Position numbers and translations under genes: made by a program. DNA of 64,000 nt, from positions 124,001-188,000 of the forward strand of contig NZ_JACHGH010000005.1 of the NCBI RefSeq assembly GCF_014207435.1. Direction: 5' to 3'. This DNA is from Salirhabdus euzebyi (GTDB lineage: Bacteria; Bacillota; Bacilli; Bacillales; Alkalibacillaceae). The notes under the pieces were generated by a model that was not told where the DNA came from, ran no database searches, and saw only the letters and a list, made by a program, of their open reading frames with translations. Position 1 is the stretch's first letter. Every line of letters starts with the position of its first letter. Of the stretch, positions 1 to 8,115 are shown piece by piece.

Positions 1-52
1 CAATTTGTTCATAAATAGGGACATTGCTTTTCGGATTAAGCAATACATACAT
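1..52 (-). CDS. GntR family regulator, YtrA type (5' end only)
   Basis: Only the first 17 codons are in the window; the gene runs off the left edge. The translation from the ATG at 52 reads MYVLLNPKSNVPIYEQI. The N-P-x-S-x-x-P-I-Y-x-Q-I pattern is the usual opening of small GntR repressors of the YtrA/YhcF branch. An AAGGGGTG ribosome binding site lies 8 bases upstream. A perfect match to the published YtrA operator lies in the promoter at 82-106, which independently supports the YtrA subgroup and suggests autoregulation. YtrA repressors usually head operons of ABC transporters induced by cell-wall antibiotics, so such genes would be expected to the left. That expectation is inference, because the region is outside the window. 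Confidence 0.7.
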   Translation of the reverse strand, partial: MYVLLNPKSNVPIYEQI

Positions 53-81
53 CGTTTCATCACCCCTTAACTACTGTATGA

Positions 82-106
82 AGTGTATTGGTTCATATAG
101 TACACT
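82..106. promoter_or_regulatory. YtrA-type operator, AGTGTA-N13-TACACT
   Basis: AGTGTA at 82-87 and TACACT at 101-106 form a perfect inverted repeat with a 13-base spacer. This is exactly the half-site and spacing I recall as the Bacillus subtilis YtrA operator. It lies about 30 bases upstream of the start of the GntR gene at 52, where an autorepressor would bind. Confidence 0.75.
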
Positions 107-237
107 AAACAAAAATAATGTACCATAATTTATATTTTTTTACCATATATTCTTCTCCTATCACACTTAAATGGAAGTATGATGCCACATTTGTTAAAAT
201 GAATAGCAATAGAATTAGAAATAATAGGAGGATAATT

Positions 238-1386
238 GTGAAAATCATATCGATTGAACCAACTCCAAGTCCACATTCGATGAAAATTAACCTAAGTGAA
301 TCATTACCAGATGGACAAAATCGAAACTATAAGAACGATGATTCCTTACAAGGTGCACCATCATACATACGTGCACTTTTTCAAATAGAAGGGGTCAAAA
401 GTATATATCATGTTGCTGATTTTATTGCTCTTGATCGCAACCCACGTACTCCTTGGGAAGCCATTCTACCTGAAGTGAGAAAAGTGTTTGGTTCTTATGA
501 GGATACGAAAGTGGAAAAGAATAAAGTGGAAGATCATGTCATAAATGACCATTTTGGTGAAGTGAAAGTATTCATTCAAATGTTTCGAGGAATTCCGATG
601 CAAGTAAAATTAAATGACGGTAATGAAGAAAAACGAGTTGCTCTTCCAGAAATGTTTATGAATGCAGCAATGAAAGCTTCCGTTGCTTCGACCAATATCG
701 TCATGGAACGAAAATGGATCGAACAGAATCCGCGGTACGGATCGACTGAAGAAATTGAAAACGAAATTGTAGAAGAACTAATAGCAAGCTATGATGAGGA
801 CCGAATCCAGCAACTAGTGGAACAAGCTTTACAAGACAAGCCTAGTACAACTAACCAGCAACCGAACAAAATTGCAACCCTTGAGACATTAAATAATCCT
901 GATTGGAAAGTAAGATATGCGGCCTTAGAGAGAATGGATCCATCCTTTGAGGACTTACCTGTATTAGCAAAGGCACTTGACGATGAAAAGACTTCGATCA
1001 GAAGATTAGCAACTGCCTATTTCGGTATGATTGAAGAACCGGAAGTCCTTCCTTATCTGTATAAAGCATTGAAGGATAACGTCGTTACAGTGAGGAGAAC
1101 AGCTGGGGACTGCATTTCTGATTTAGGTTTTAAAGAAGCCATGCCAGAAATGATTGCCTCCTTAAAGGATCCAAGTAGACTTGTTCGTTGGAGAGCAGCA
1201 ATGTTTTTATACGAACTCGGGGATGAATCAGCTTTACCAGCATTAGAGGAAGCACTTGATGATCCAGAGTTCGAAGTGAGAATGCAAGTGAAAATGGCTT
1301 TACAAAGAATAGAAGGTGGCGAAGAAGCTAAAGGTTCTGTCTGGCATCAAATGACCCAAGCGACAAAACAAAAAGAACAAGACTAG
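238..1386 (+). CDS. Nfu N-terminal domain / HEAT-repeat protein (CvfC/YpgR-like)
   Basis: I chose the GTG at 238 because AGGAGG at 226-231 precedes it by six bases and because homologues begin with VKIISIEPTPSP. The longer reading frame upstream has no ribosome binding site and unlikely composition. The protein is 382 residues. Residues 1 to about 95 match the Nfu/NifU scaffold N-terminal fold (S-I-E-P-T-P-S-P-x-x-M-K-I-N opening). About five HEAT/PBS-lyase-like repeats fill residues 240-370, each with a D-x-x-x-x-V-R-x-x-A core. Staphylococcus aureus CvfC (conserved virulence factor C) and B. subtilis YpgR have this architecture. The molecular role is unknown. The domain pair suggests a scaffold or adaptor, possibly linked to iron-sulphur proteins, but that is inference. 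Confidence 0.8.
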   Translation: MKIISIEPTPSPHSMKINLSESLPDGQNRNYKNDDSLQGAPSYIRALFQIEGVKSIYHVADFIALDRNPRTPWEAILPEVRKVFGSYEDTKVEKNKVEDHVINDHFGEVKVFIQMFRGIPMQVKLNDGNEEKRVALPEMFMNAAMKASVASTNIVMERKWIEQNPRYGSTEEIENEIVEELIASYDEDRIQQLVEQALQDKPSTTNQQPNKIATLETLNNPDWKVRYAALERMDPSFEDLPVLAKALDDEKTSIRRLATAYFGMIEEPEVLPYLYKALKDNVVTVRRTAGDCISDLGFKEAMPEMIASLKDPSRLVRWRAAMFLYELGDESALPALEEALDDPEFEVRMQVKMALQRIEGGEEAKGSVWHQMTQATKQKEQD

Positions 1387-1412
1387 CCGACAACGCTAAT
1401 ACGAATAAAAAA

Positions 1413-1440
1413 CCTGATTCCATCTGGAATCAGGTTTTTA
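1413..1440. terminator. Bidirectional intrinsic terminator
   Basis: A perfect 9-bp stem (CCTGATTCC/GGAATCAGG, 1413-1421 with 1426-1434) has a 4-base loop. It is followed by T4 on the plus strand and by a T-rich run on the minus strand. It separates the convergent CvfC-like and surface-protein genes. Confidence 0.85.
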
Positions 1441-1443
1441 TAT

Positions 1444-4400
1444 TTAGTACACTCTCACTTGTCTCGGCTTACTCACATTTCCTGCACGATCTTTTGCCGT
1501 TATCGATAAATATACGCGTTTCTTTTGGGGCTTCACTTTTATCGAGTACTGACCTTTTGCATTGGCTCTGGCAGTTCCAATAATAGTGCTGCCTCTTTTG
1601 ATTGTCACATAAGAATAAGCTTCTGCCTTGCCTTTTACATAGTAATGCCAGGAATAGACCTTGTTTACTGTTGGAATAGCAGGTGGTATTTTGTCAACAA
1701 CTGTTTTCTTGACGATAGAGCTTGTATTCCTTGCTTTATCTGTCGCATAAATACTTAAAACAGTTCCTGGCTTTTGAACAGGAATAGTAATCGAAAATAC
1801 ACCTTTATAGTTAGCTGTAGCTGTGCCAATGATTGTTGTACCCCGCTTCACTCTTACCACAGCATACTTCTCTGTTGTCCCTGTCACTGCTTTTGTATGA
1901 TTAGCTATTACATTGACTTTTGGTGTAGCTGGCGGTGTCTTATCAATCACGGTAATTTTTGTATACCCACTTTTATTTCCAGCCTTATCCGTAGCATAAG
2001 CTGATAAAACAGTACCAGCCACTTGCTTCGGTATCGTTAATTTATAGGCCCCGGTTGAAGTAGCTATACCTGTTGCCAGAACTGTAGTACCTTTCACTAT
2101 TCTTACAGTTGCGCCTTTCTCAGCAGTCCCCGAAACAATTGTCGCACCGTCTGTAATAGTATTTATATTAGGTATACTTGGTGCAGTTTTATCTACGACT
2201 GTTATAAGGGTAGGAAGACTCGTATTACCAGATTGATCCTTTGCTAAAATCTTCAATACAGTACCAGCCTGTTGCTTTGGAAGGTTAATAGAAAATAACC
2301 CATTCACATCCGTTGAACCGTTAGCAATTATTCTATCATTAGCTAAAATTTCAATTTGTGTTAGAGCATTGCTTCTCCCTTTCATGACAGTAGCATTGTC
2401 CCCAACAATGTCTACTCTAGGAGCATCTGGCGGAATATTAAGATACACTTTACGATCAACGATAGATTCATGACCAGATTGATCAACAGCTTTCAAACGT
2501 AGGGTATAGAGCCCTTTAGCTAATCCATTCGTGTTCCAGTTAAATAGAAGGTCATTTGTATTAGAGTTAGAGCTTGTAATCGTCTCCCAAGTTGTTGGTG
2601 CTGACCCTTCCCCTAGCATTAATGTAAATTCTTTAAGTTGATAATCGGTAACGAATCCTTTCACTGGTATTATACCGTGTATGCGTTGGTGCTCATTAGG
2701 ATAACTAATGCCAATCTCAGGTTTATTTAAATCAGCAAATGTTAACGTCGCTTGAATGGAATCCCCAAACTCACCACCATTTGGTTCGTACATTCTCCAA
2801 ACAATCGGAAGTTCTCCAATGGTTTTTTCCCCAGTCAAATAAAAAGAAAAGGTTTTTTCTTCACCAGAACGAACAACTTCTCCTACTTCTAGTGGAACGG
2901 AAAAGGATAGTTCCTTAGATCTTAACTCGTATCCCTTGTCGTAAGTCCAATCCTCGGCTCCCTCATTTTTGACAACTACCTTTATATAAGGGTTGGATTC
3001 TACGTTAAGGACCCACCCTGGCATTGAATAAGAGGAAAAAATGGAATCCTTTTGTAATCTTGCTGTTGCAATAATTTCGTTACTAAATAAGGAATAATTT
3101 TTGCTATTATCCCGAGCTAAGACAGAAATTTTATAAGCAGAACGAATACTTAAACGATCTGTTGGAATTTTAACCTCATTTTTATCAGTATTTGTTCGGA
3201 ATACGACAGTTCCTGAATTTGTCGTAACTTCAACATCATATGAAACAGCTGAATGCTTATCATAAGAATCATCCCACGTAATCGTAAAATCATTAAAAAG
3301 CTCTTGAGAAACGCTCACATTTTGCGGAATGGTTGGTCCTGTTCGGTCAGGTATACGGACCGCTATTTCGTCTGATACTGTTTGACTATATTCGTTATAT
3401 GCTACTATTCGGAAATAGTATAAAGATGGATTTTTATCGGTTCCCCCATTTTGTTCATAGAAAGCACTTGGATCATCCGCAAGCTCAGTACCTGATCCAT
3501 CTAGTCTGAAAGAAGTTGGTGCGTTTTCAAATTGTTCTTCTGTTGGCCATAAGTTTTTTTGAAGTGTTGACCAAGATGTTTGCTTACCAATATCTATTTC
3601 TTCATACGTAGAACCATTATAAAAGAGTACTTTATAACCCGTTGCCCCAGTAACACTATGCCACTGTATATTAATTATCCCTTTTGAGGTATTCACATCT
3701 AATCCATTTCCGATTCCTGTTAGTCCACTCGGAGGCTCAGAATAGGTGATTTGTAAAACTGGAACAACGTTTAAATTAGCGTCACTTTTGTAAAAACTTT
3801 TTTGTGTTCCTGTCTTATTTCCTTTCATCATCACACCATGATATGTGCTCGGATCTTTATACCACTCGGTTACTAACTCTGTTACATCCCAAGAATGCTG
3901 AGGACCATTTTCATACATCCAATCTGATTGTTGAACAAATAAATCCCCTTTTACACTCGGTTGATTTTCCCAACTAATGTTCTCTGCTTGCCATTCAGAC
4001 TCCACACTATAAATCTCATAATTAACATTCTTATAAGAAGGTGAATAATAGTCAGGTGTAAACGTATTGTTTAACTCATATAATTTGATTTTTGCATGTA
4101 AAATCATTTTATTATCTAGTTGAGGAAGAACATCACCGAATTTCATAAACGTTCGATATTCAACCCCATTTTCATCTGTTCCCATTATAATTTGGTTTTC
4201 AGCAGATAGATTACTAGTAGGATCACTGGAAGCTACATACGTAATCTTATTAGAAGTAAATGTTATATGTTGTTCCCACTTTAAGGATTCAGCATTTAGA
4301 TTAAAAACGGAATAAGGAAAAACATCTATCGTTTGTGTCAAATCCGTATTTCGAAAAACTCGTGTATCCTCACTTCTTTCATTTACTATCTCCACTACTC

Positions 4401-4506
4401 TTGTTGCAGCACTAGTAGTGGAGATAGTTGGTATATAGGAACCTATAAAAAGAATGAAAATAATGATTATTTTAAAGCATCTACTTTTTAGCAGCTGATG
4501 TACCAT
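1444..4506 (-). CDS. Secreted DNRLRE / fibronectin-III / Ig-repeat surface protein
   Basis: A 1020-residue exported protein with a signal peptide (residues 1-33, hydrophobic core IIIIFILFIGSY, cut near TSAA). The region at about 40-75 resembles the start of WapA/RHS-type wall proteins. A DNRLRE-like module follows (about 95-255, with the W-x-x-E-x-x-S-W-x-x-Q-P signature), then two fibronectin type III segments (about 258-480), a further beta-sandwich region, and four tandem bacterial Ig-type repeats of about 83 residues (about 690-1020). Each repeat begins P-x-x-P-x-V/I and contains G-x-x-x-I/V...A-x-D-x-x-G-N. I see no LPXTG sorting signal, SLH domain or enzyme domain, and the protein ends directly after the last repeat. 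The start has AGGGGA eight bases upstream. Likely an adhesin or envelope-associated scaffold; the ligand is unknown. Confidence 0.75.
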   Translation of the reverse strand: MVHQLLKSRCFKIIIIFILFIGSYIPTISTTSAATRVVEIVNERSEDTRVFRNTDLTQTIDVFPYSVFNLNAESLKWEQHITFTSNKITYVASSDPTSNLSAENQIIMGTDENGVEYRTFMKFGDVLPQLDNKMILHAKIKLYELNNTFTPDYYSPSYKNVNYEIYSVESEWQAENISWENQPSVKGDLFVQQSDWMYENGPQHSWDVTELVTEWYKDPSTYHGVMMKGNKTGTQKSFYKSDANLNVVPVLQITYSEPPSGLTGIGNGLDVNTSKGIINIQWHSVTGATGYKVLFYNGSTYEEIDIGKQTSWSTLQKNLWPTEEQFENAPTSFRLDGSGTELADDPSAFYEQNGGTDKNPSLYYFRIVAYNEYSQTVSDEIAVRIPDRTGPTIPQNVSVSQELFNDFTITWDDSYDKHSAVSYDVEVTTNSGTVVFRTNTDKNEVKIPTDRLSIRSAYKISVLARDNSKNYSLFSNEIIATARLQKDSIFSSYSMPGWVLNVESNPYIKVVVKNEGAEDWTYDKGYELRSKELSFSVPLEVGEVVRSGEEKTFSFYLTGEKTIGELPIVWRMYEPNGGEFGDSIQATLTFADLNKPEIGISYPNEHQRIHGIIPVKGFVTDYQLKEFTLMLGEGSAPTTWETITSSNSNTNDLLFNWNTNGLAKGLYTLRLKAVDQSGHESIVDRKVYLNIPPDAPRVDIVGDNATVMKGRSNALTQIEILANDRIIANGSTDVNGLFSINLPKQQAGTVLKILAKDQSGNTSLPTLITVVDKTAPSIPNINTITDGATIVSGTAEKGATVRIVKGTTVLATGIATSTGAYKLTIPKQVAGTVLSAYATDKAGNKSGYTKITVIDKTPPATPKVNVIANHTKAVTGTTEKYAVVRVKRGTTIIGTATANYKGVFSITIPVQKPGTVLSIYATDKARNTSSIVKKTVVDKIPPAIPTVNKVYSWHYYVKGKAEAYSYVTIKRGSTIIGTARANAKGQYSIKVKPQKKRVYLSITAKDRAGNVSKPRQVRVY

Positions 4507-4683
4507 TTCTCTATCCCCTAATTGTCATTTTGCTAAGAAGATAATACTGGATAGTTCTCTTCTAGTAAACAACTATTTTTTAGGATATTACTCCCATTTA
4601 ACCTTCCATAAAAAAGGTAGCTTTTTTCCAATGCATCACTAAGGTTATAATGGGTAAAGAATGCTTAAACGAGGTGTAAAAAA

Positions 4684-5304
4684 ATGATCGTCATCATAGA
4701 TAATTATGATTCCTTTACCTTTAATCTAGTCCAGTATTTTAAAAAAATAGATACGAAAGTTCAAGTTTATCGAAATACCGATATTACGATGGAAGAATTG
4801 AAGCAGATAAATCCAGATCTGATTGTTTTTTCTCCAGGACCAGGTACTCCGGCTGATTCTGGAATTTGCAAAGATATACTACACACGTTCCAACGAAGTA
4901 TCCCCATTTTAGGAGTGTGTTTAGGCCATCAAACAATAGTAGAATTTTTTGGTGGGAAAATAAAAAAAGGAAAGCAGCCGATGCATGGAAAGGTGACAAC
5001 GATTGAACACAATGGAGTTGGACTTTTTAGAGGTATTCCTAGTCCTTCCAAAGTAACTCGTTATCACTCTTTAATTGCTACTGAACTCCCAAAAGAACTA
5101 GAAACGACGGCATTATCAGAGGATGGAGCAGTAATGGCGATTACCCATCGTACCTTACCTATTTACGGGATTCAATTTCATCCGGAATCCATATTGACGG
5201 AGTTTGGATATGAAATGCTTGTTAATTGCTATCAGCTAGCAATAAACTGGCAAGAAGGAAAGAGGAGGAATGAAGACATTTATGAAACCTCATCTAATAT
5301 TTGA
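4684..5304 (+). CDS. pabA: Aminodeoxychorismate/anthranilate synthase glutamine amidotransferase subunit
   Basis: A class I glutamine amidotransferase of 206 residues that supplies ammonia from glutamine to the chorismate-aminating subunit. The motifs visible are the N-terminal I-D-N-Y-D-S-F-T, the nucleophile cysteine C79 in GVCLGHQ, and the H/E pair in GIQFHPES. The downstream gene overlaps its last 35 bases and encodes the matching PabB domain, so p-aminobenzoate (folate) synthesis is the natural assignment. In bacilli this subunit can also serve anthranilate synthase (TrpG); no trp genes are nearby. GAGGTG precedes the ATG by seven bases. Confidence 0.9.
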   Translation: MIVIIDNYDSFTFNLVQYFKKIDTKVQVYRNTDITMEELKQINPDLIVFSPGPGTPADSGICKDILHTFQRSIPILGVCLGHQTIVEFFGGKIKKGKQPMHGKVTTIEHNGVGLFRGIPSPSKVTRYHSLIATELPKELETTALSEDGAVMAITHRTLPIYGIQFHPESILTEFGYEMLVNCYQLAINWQEGKRRNEDIYETSSNI

Positions 5305-7021
5305 CTTTGCTAACGAGGACGGTCAGGAACAATCGTTATCTTTTGCTGATCCCATTCACATTTTGCAAACAGACAAAGTAGAAGAAATTCCTGACATTTT
5401 CAAACAGGTAGAAAAAGCATTAAATAATAACTTCCATGTTGCTGGTTATGTATCTTACGAAGCAGCCCCAGCTTTTGACCCTGCCTTTCAAGTGAATAAT
5501 AAAACCGCGATTCCACTAGTGTGGTTCGGGATCTTTGACCATCCAAGTCACACTTCTAAAACAACGACAGAAGATAAATACGAAATATCCAATTGGAAGT
5601 CTGAAACGAATATCAAGAACTATGAACAAAGTTTGAAAAAAATAAAAGAAGCTATTGAAGAAGGCTTCACATACCAGGTTAACTTTACGTCCCGTCTTCA
5701 CGCTCATTTTTCAGGTAACGATCGGTTATTTTATGAACAACTCAAACAAAACCAGGCTTCTTCTTATAGTGCCTATTTAAACACAGGAAGATTTCGTATT
5801 TTATCGGCATCTCCTGAATTATTTTTCCGAGTTAAGGACGGAAGAATTACGACAAAACCGATGAAAGGAACAGCACAAAGAGGCTTCACATTACAAAGTG
5901 ATAATGAATTAGCAAATCGATTGCAACTATCGGAAAAAGAACGCGCAGAAAACTTAATGATTGTTGACCTCCTTCGTAATGATATTGGAAGAATTGCGAA
6001 GACTGGTACAGTTCAGGTTCCAAAGCTATTTGAAGTCGAAACATATCCGACAGTTCATCAAATGACTTCGACTATTGAAGCCGATCTGGAAGATAATCTC
6101 TCTGTCTATGATTGGTTTCAAGCACTGTTTCCATGTGGTTCGATTACTGGTGCCCCCAAAATTAGTACGATGAAGTATATCGCTAATTTAGAATCGTCAG
6201 CCAGAAATGTATATTGTGGGGCAATAGGTTATATAAAACCTAATCGAGAGGCTGTTTTTAATGTCCCCATTCGAACCGTTTTAATTGATACAGAAACAAA
6301 CCAAGCAGTCTACGGAGTTGGTGGTGGTATAACGTGGGACTCAACAGTAGAAGGAGAATATGAAGAGCTATTGACGAAAGCGAAATTACTTACTGCAAAC
6401 CGCCCTGTATTTCAATTACTAGAATCCCTTCGATTAGAGAATGGAAAATATCCTTTACTTGCCTATCATCTGAAACGACTTGAAGATTCAGCGAAATATT
6501 TTCAGTTTCCGTTAAAGATTGAAAAAGTAAAAGTTCAATTGGAAACATTCGCTAATCAGAATGCACATAAATTATATAAAATAAGATTATTAGTGAGTGA
6601 ATCTGGGGAACTGATGTTGGAATCACAAGACGTAAAACAAGCGGAAAAGACTGTTGTTTGCACTATTTCTAAAATTCCAGTAGATATGCAAAATCCTTTT
6701 CTATATCATAAAACAACCTACAGAGAATTTTATAATAAGCATATGGAAGGTATGCCCTCTAATGCTTATTCCGCCTTATTATGGAATGAACGCGAGGAAC
6801 TTACAGAATTTATAACTGGGAATCTCGTTGTAGCAATAGATGGAAAACTGTACACTCCTCCAGTAAAAAGTGGATTATTAGCAGGAACCTTCCGTCAGTC
6901 CCTGTTGGATAAAAAAATAATTCAAGAGAAAATACTGTTAAAAAAGGATCTTCCTAAATTCGATCAAATTTGGTTTGTTAATAGTGTTCGAGGCTGGATT
7001 GAAGTAGAACACATTATTTAA
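5270..7021 (+). CDS. pabB: Fused aminodeoxychorismate synthase component I / aminodeoxychorismate lyase
   Basis: A 583-residue two-domain enzyme. Residues about 1-375 are the chorismate-binding synthase (motifs MKGTAQRG, LLRNDIGRIA, HQMTSTIEA and GSITGAPK), which makes 4-amino-4-deoxychorismate with ammonia from PabA. Residues about 380-583 are a class IV aminotransferase-fold lyase (PabC) that releases pyruvate to give p-aminobenzoate; K481 in YHKTTYREF is the likely pyridoxal-phosphate lysine. Together with pabA it encodes the whole chorismate-to-pABA route in two genes. AGAGGAGG lies just before the ATG, inside pabA, which implies translational coupling. In B. subtilis, pabB, pabA and pabC are separate genes in the folate operon, so the fusion and stand-alone position differ from that model. 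Confidence 0.9.
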   Translation: MKTFMKPHLIFDFANEDGQEQSLSFADPIHILQTDKVEEIPDIFKQVEKALNNNFHVAGYVSYEAAPAFDPAFQVNNKTAIPLVWFGIFDHPSHTSKTTTEDKYEISNWKSETNIKNYEQSLKKIKEAIEEGFTYQVNFTSRLHAHFSGNDRLFYEQLKQNQASSYSAYLNTGRFRILSASPELFFRVKDGRITTKPMKGTAQRGFTLQSDNELANRLQLSEKERAENLMIVDLLRNDIGRIAKTGTVQVPKLFEVETYPTVHQMTSTIEADLEDNLSVYDWFQALFPCGSITGAPKISTMKYIANLESSARNVYCGAIGYIKPNREAVFNVPIRTVLIDTETNQAVYGVGGGITWDSTVEGEYEELLTKAKLLTANRPVFQLLESLRLENGKYPLLAYHLKRLEDSAKYFQFPLKIEKVKVQLETFANQNAHKLYKIRLLVSESGELMLESQDVKQAEKTVVCTISKIPVDMQNPFLYHKTTYREFYNKHMEGMPSNAYSALLWNEREELTEFITGNLVVAIDGKLYTPPVKSGLLAGTFRQSLLDKKIIQEKILLKKDLPKFDQIWFVNSVRGWIEVEHII

Positions 7022-7093
7022 ACGAACCATTTCAGAGTGGTAGCAGGCACCACATAACTAGTGAAGGAAAATGAGAAGATCCTACTACCTAAA

Positions 7094-7128
7094 AAGCTGG
7101 ACAAAAGGGTTTCTCTTGTCCAGCTTTC
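7094..7128. terminator. Bidirectional intrinsic terminator
   Basis: A perfect 12-bp stem (AAAGCTGGACAA/TTGTCCAGCTTT, 7094-7105 with 7117-7128) with an 11-base loop lies between the convergent pabB and SDR genes. Confidence 0.8.
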
Positions 7129-7131
7129 TCA

Positions 7132-7923
7132 TTAAAGTGCTTTTACTAGTCCACCATCAATTACAATAGATTGTCCAGTCAAATAAGTGTTGGCCCCAGA
7201 AGCAAGAAAGACAACCGTTTTAGCAAATTCCCCAGGCTCTCCGTATCTACCTATTGGAATAGACCTTTCAGCTTGGGCCCTTACCTCATCTACTGTTGTC
7301 CCTAATTTGCCTGCTCGTATTTCATCTAATTCTGCTACTCGATCAGTAGCAATTCGTCCGGGTCCCACTGTATTAATGAGAATATTGTGTTCAGCCAGTT
7401 CTTGAGAAAGACTTTTCGATAAACCTACAATACCTGCTCGAAATGTGTTGGATAAAATAAGATTATCTAATGTTTGCTTGATAGACGAAGAAGCAAAATT
7501 AACTATTCGACCCCTATTTTGTTTTTTCATATGTGGTAATGCCTCTCTAATCGTTCGAATAAAACTTAATAAATTTAATTCAAAAGCACGTTGCCAATCT
7601 TCATCTCCAAATTTTTCAAAATTTCCTGTAGGTGGTCCACCAGCATTATTTATTAAAACATCAATTGTTCCATTCCAACTCACTGCGTGCTCCATAAGCT
7701 TCTTAATATGATCTGGCTTCATCATGTCACAAACAACATATTGAATATGTTCATTTCCAGTAACCTCTTGAATTTCTGCTTTTACTTTCTTTAACTCTTC
7801 CTCATTTCTGCTTGATAGAAGAACATGGGCACCTTCCTGTGCAAATTCTAAAGCAGTTGCTTTCCCCAACCCTTTACTCCCTGCAGTTATAACAATTGAT
7901 TTCCCTCTAAGTTCTAAGTCCAT
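7132..7923 (-). CDS. SDR-family oxidoreductase, atypical active site
   Basis: A Rossmann-fold short-chain dehydrogenase. The start at 7923 is preferred because AGAGAGG lies 9-10 bases upstream of it but only one base from the alternative ATG at 7932. The dinucleotide-binding motif is T-A-G-S-K-G-L-G, followed by the N-N-A-G stretch in LINNAGGPP and the C-terminal F-L-A-S-x-x-x-x-Y-L-T-G-Q. The catalytic tyrosine of the YxxxK signature is missing: the segment reads SNTFRAGIVGLSKSL, with Phe/Arg where Tyr is expected, although the downstream Lys is kept. This matches the FabG-like subgroup with an incomplete catalytic tetrad. The substrate is unknown, and a true reductase activity cannot be assumed. 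Confidence 0.8.
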   Translation of the reverse strand: MDLELRGKSIVITAGSKGLGKATALEFAQEGAHVLLSSRNEEELKKVKAEIQEVTGNEHIQYVVCDMMKPDHIKKLMEHAVSWNGTIDVLINNAGGPPTGNFEKFGDEDWQRAFELNLLSFIRTIREALPHMKKQNRGRIVNFASSSIKQTLDNLILSNTFRAGIVGLSKSLSQELAEHNILINTVGPGRIATDRVAELDEIRAGKLGTTVDEVRAQAERSIPIGRYGEPGEFAKTVVFLASGANTYLTGQSIVIDGGLVKAL

Positions 7924-8115
7924 TTCCTTCATTCCTCTCTGGCAAAGTTTAAATTTTTTACCTTATTTATTAACGGGTGTAAAACTACCCAATTAAATAT
8001 TATGTTAGCAAATCTTACTATATCTTTCCCTTAAAAGGAAAATAGGAGCCTATTCAAAGGCTTACTAAAGTAATATTACTCACTGTAGCTCCTTTAAATA
8101 CACTCCCATCTTCAT

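Noticed and set aside
118-237. N-terminal extension of the CvfC-like protein.
   Set aside because: The only good ribosome binding site is AGGAGG at 226-231 before the GTG at 238, and family proteins start there.
7037-7053. GTGGT/ACCAC hairpin after pabB.
   Set aside because: It is only five base pairs without a T tract; the real terminator is at 7094-7128.
8040-8053. AATAGG/CCTATT hairpin between the SDR and TRAP permease genes.
   Set aside because: The loop would be two bases, too tight for a stable hairpin, so I do not call a terminator there.
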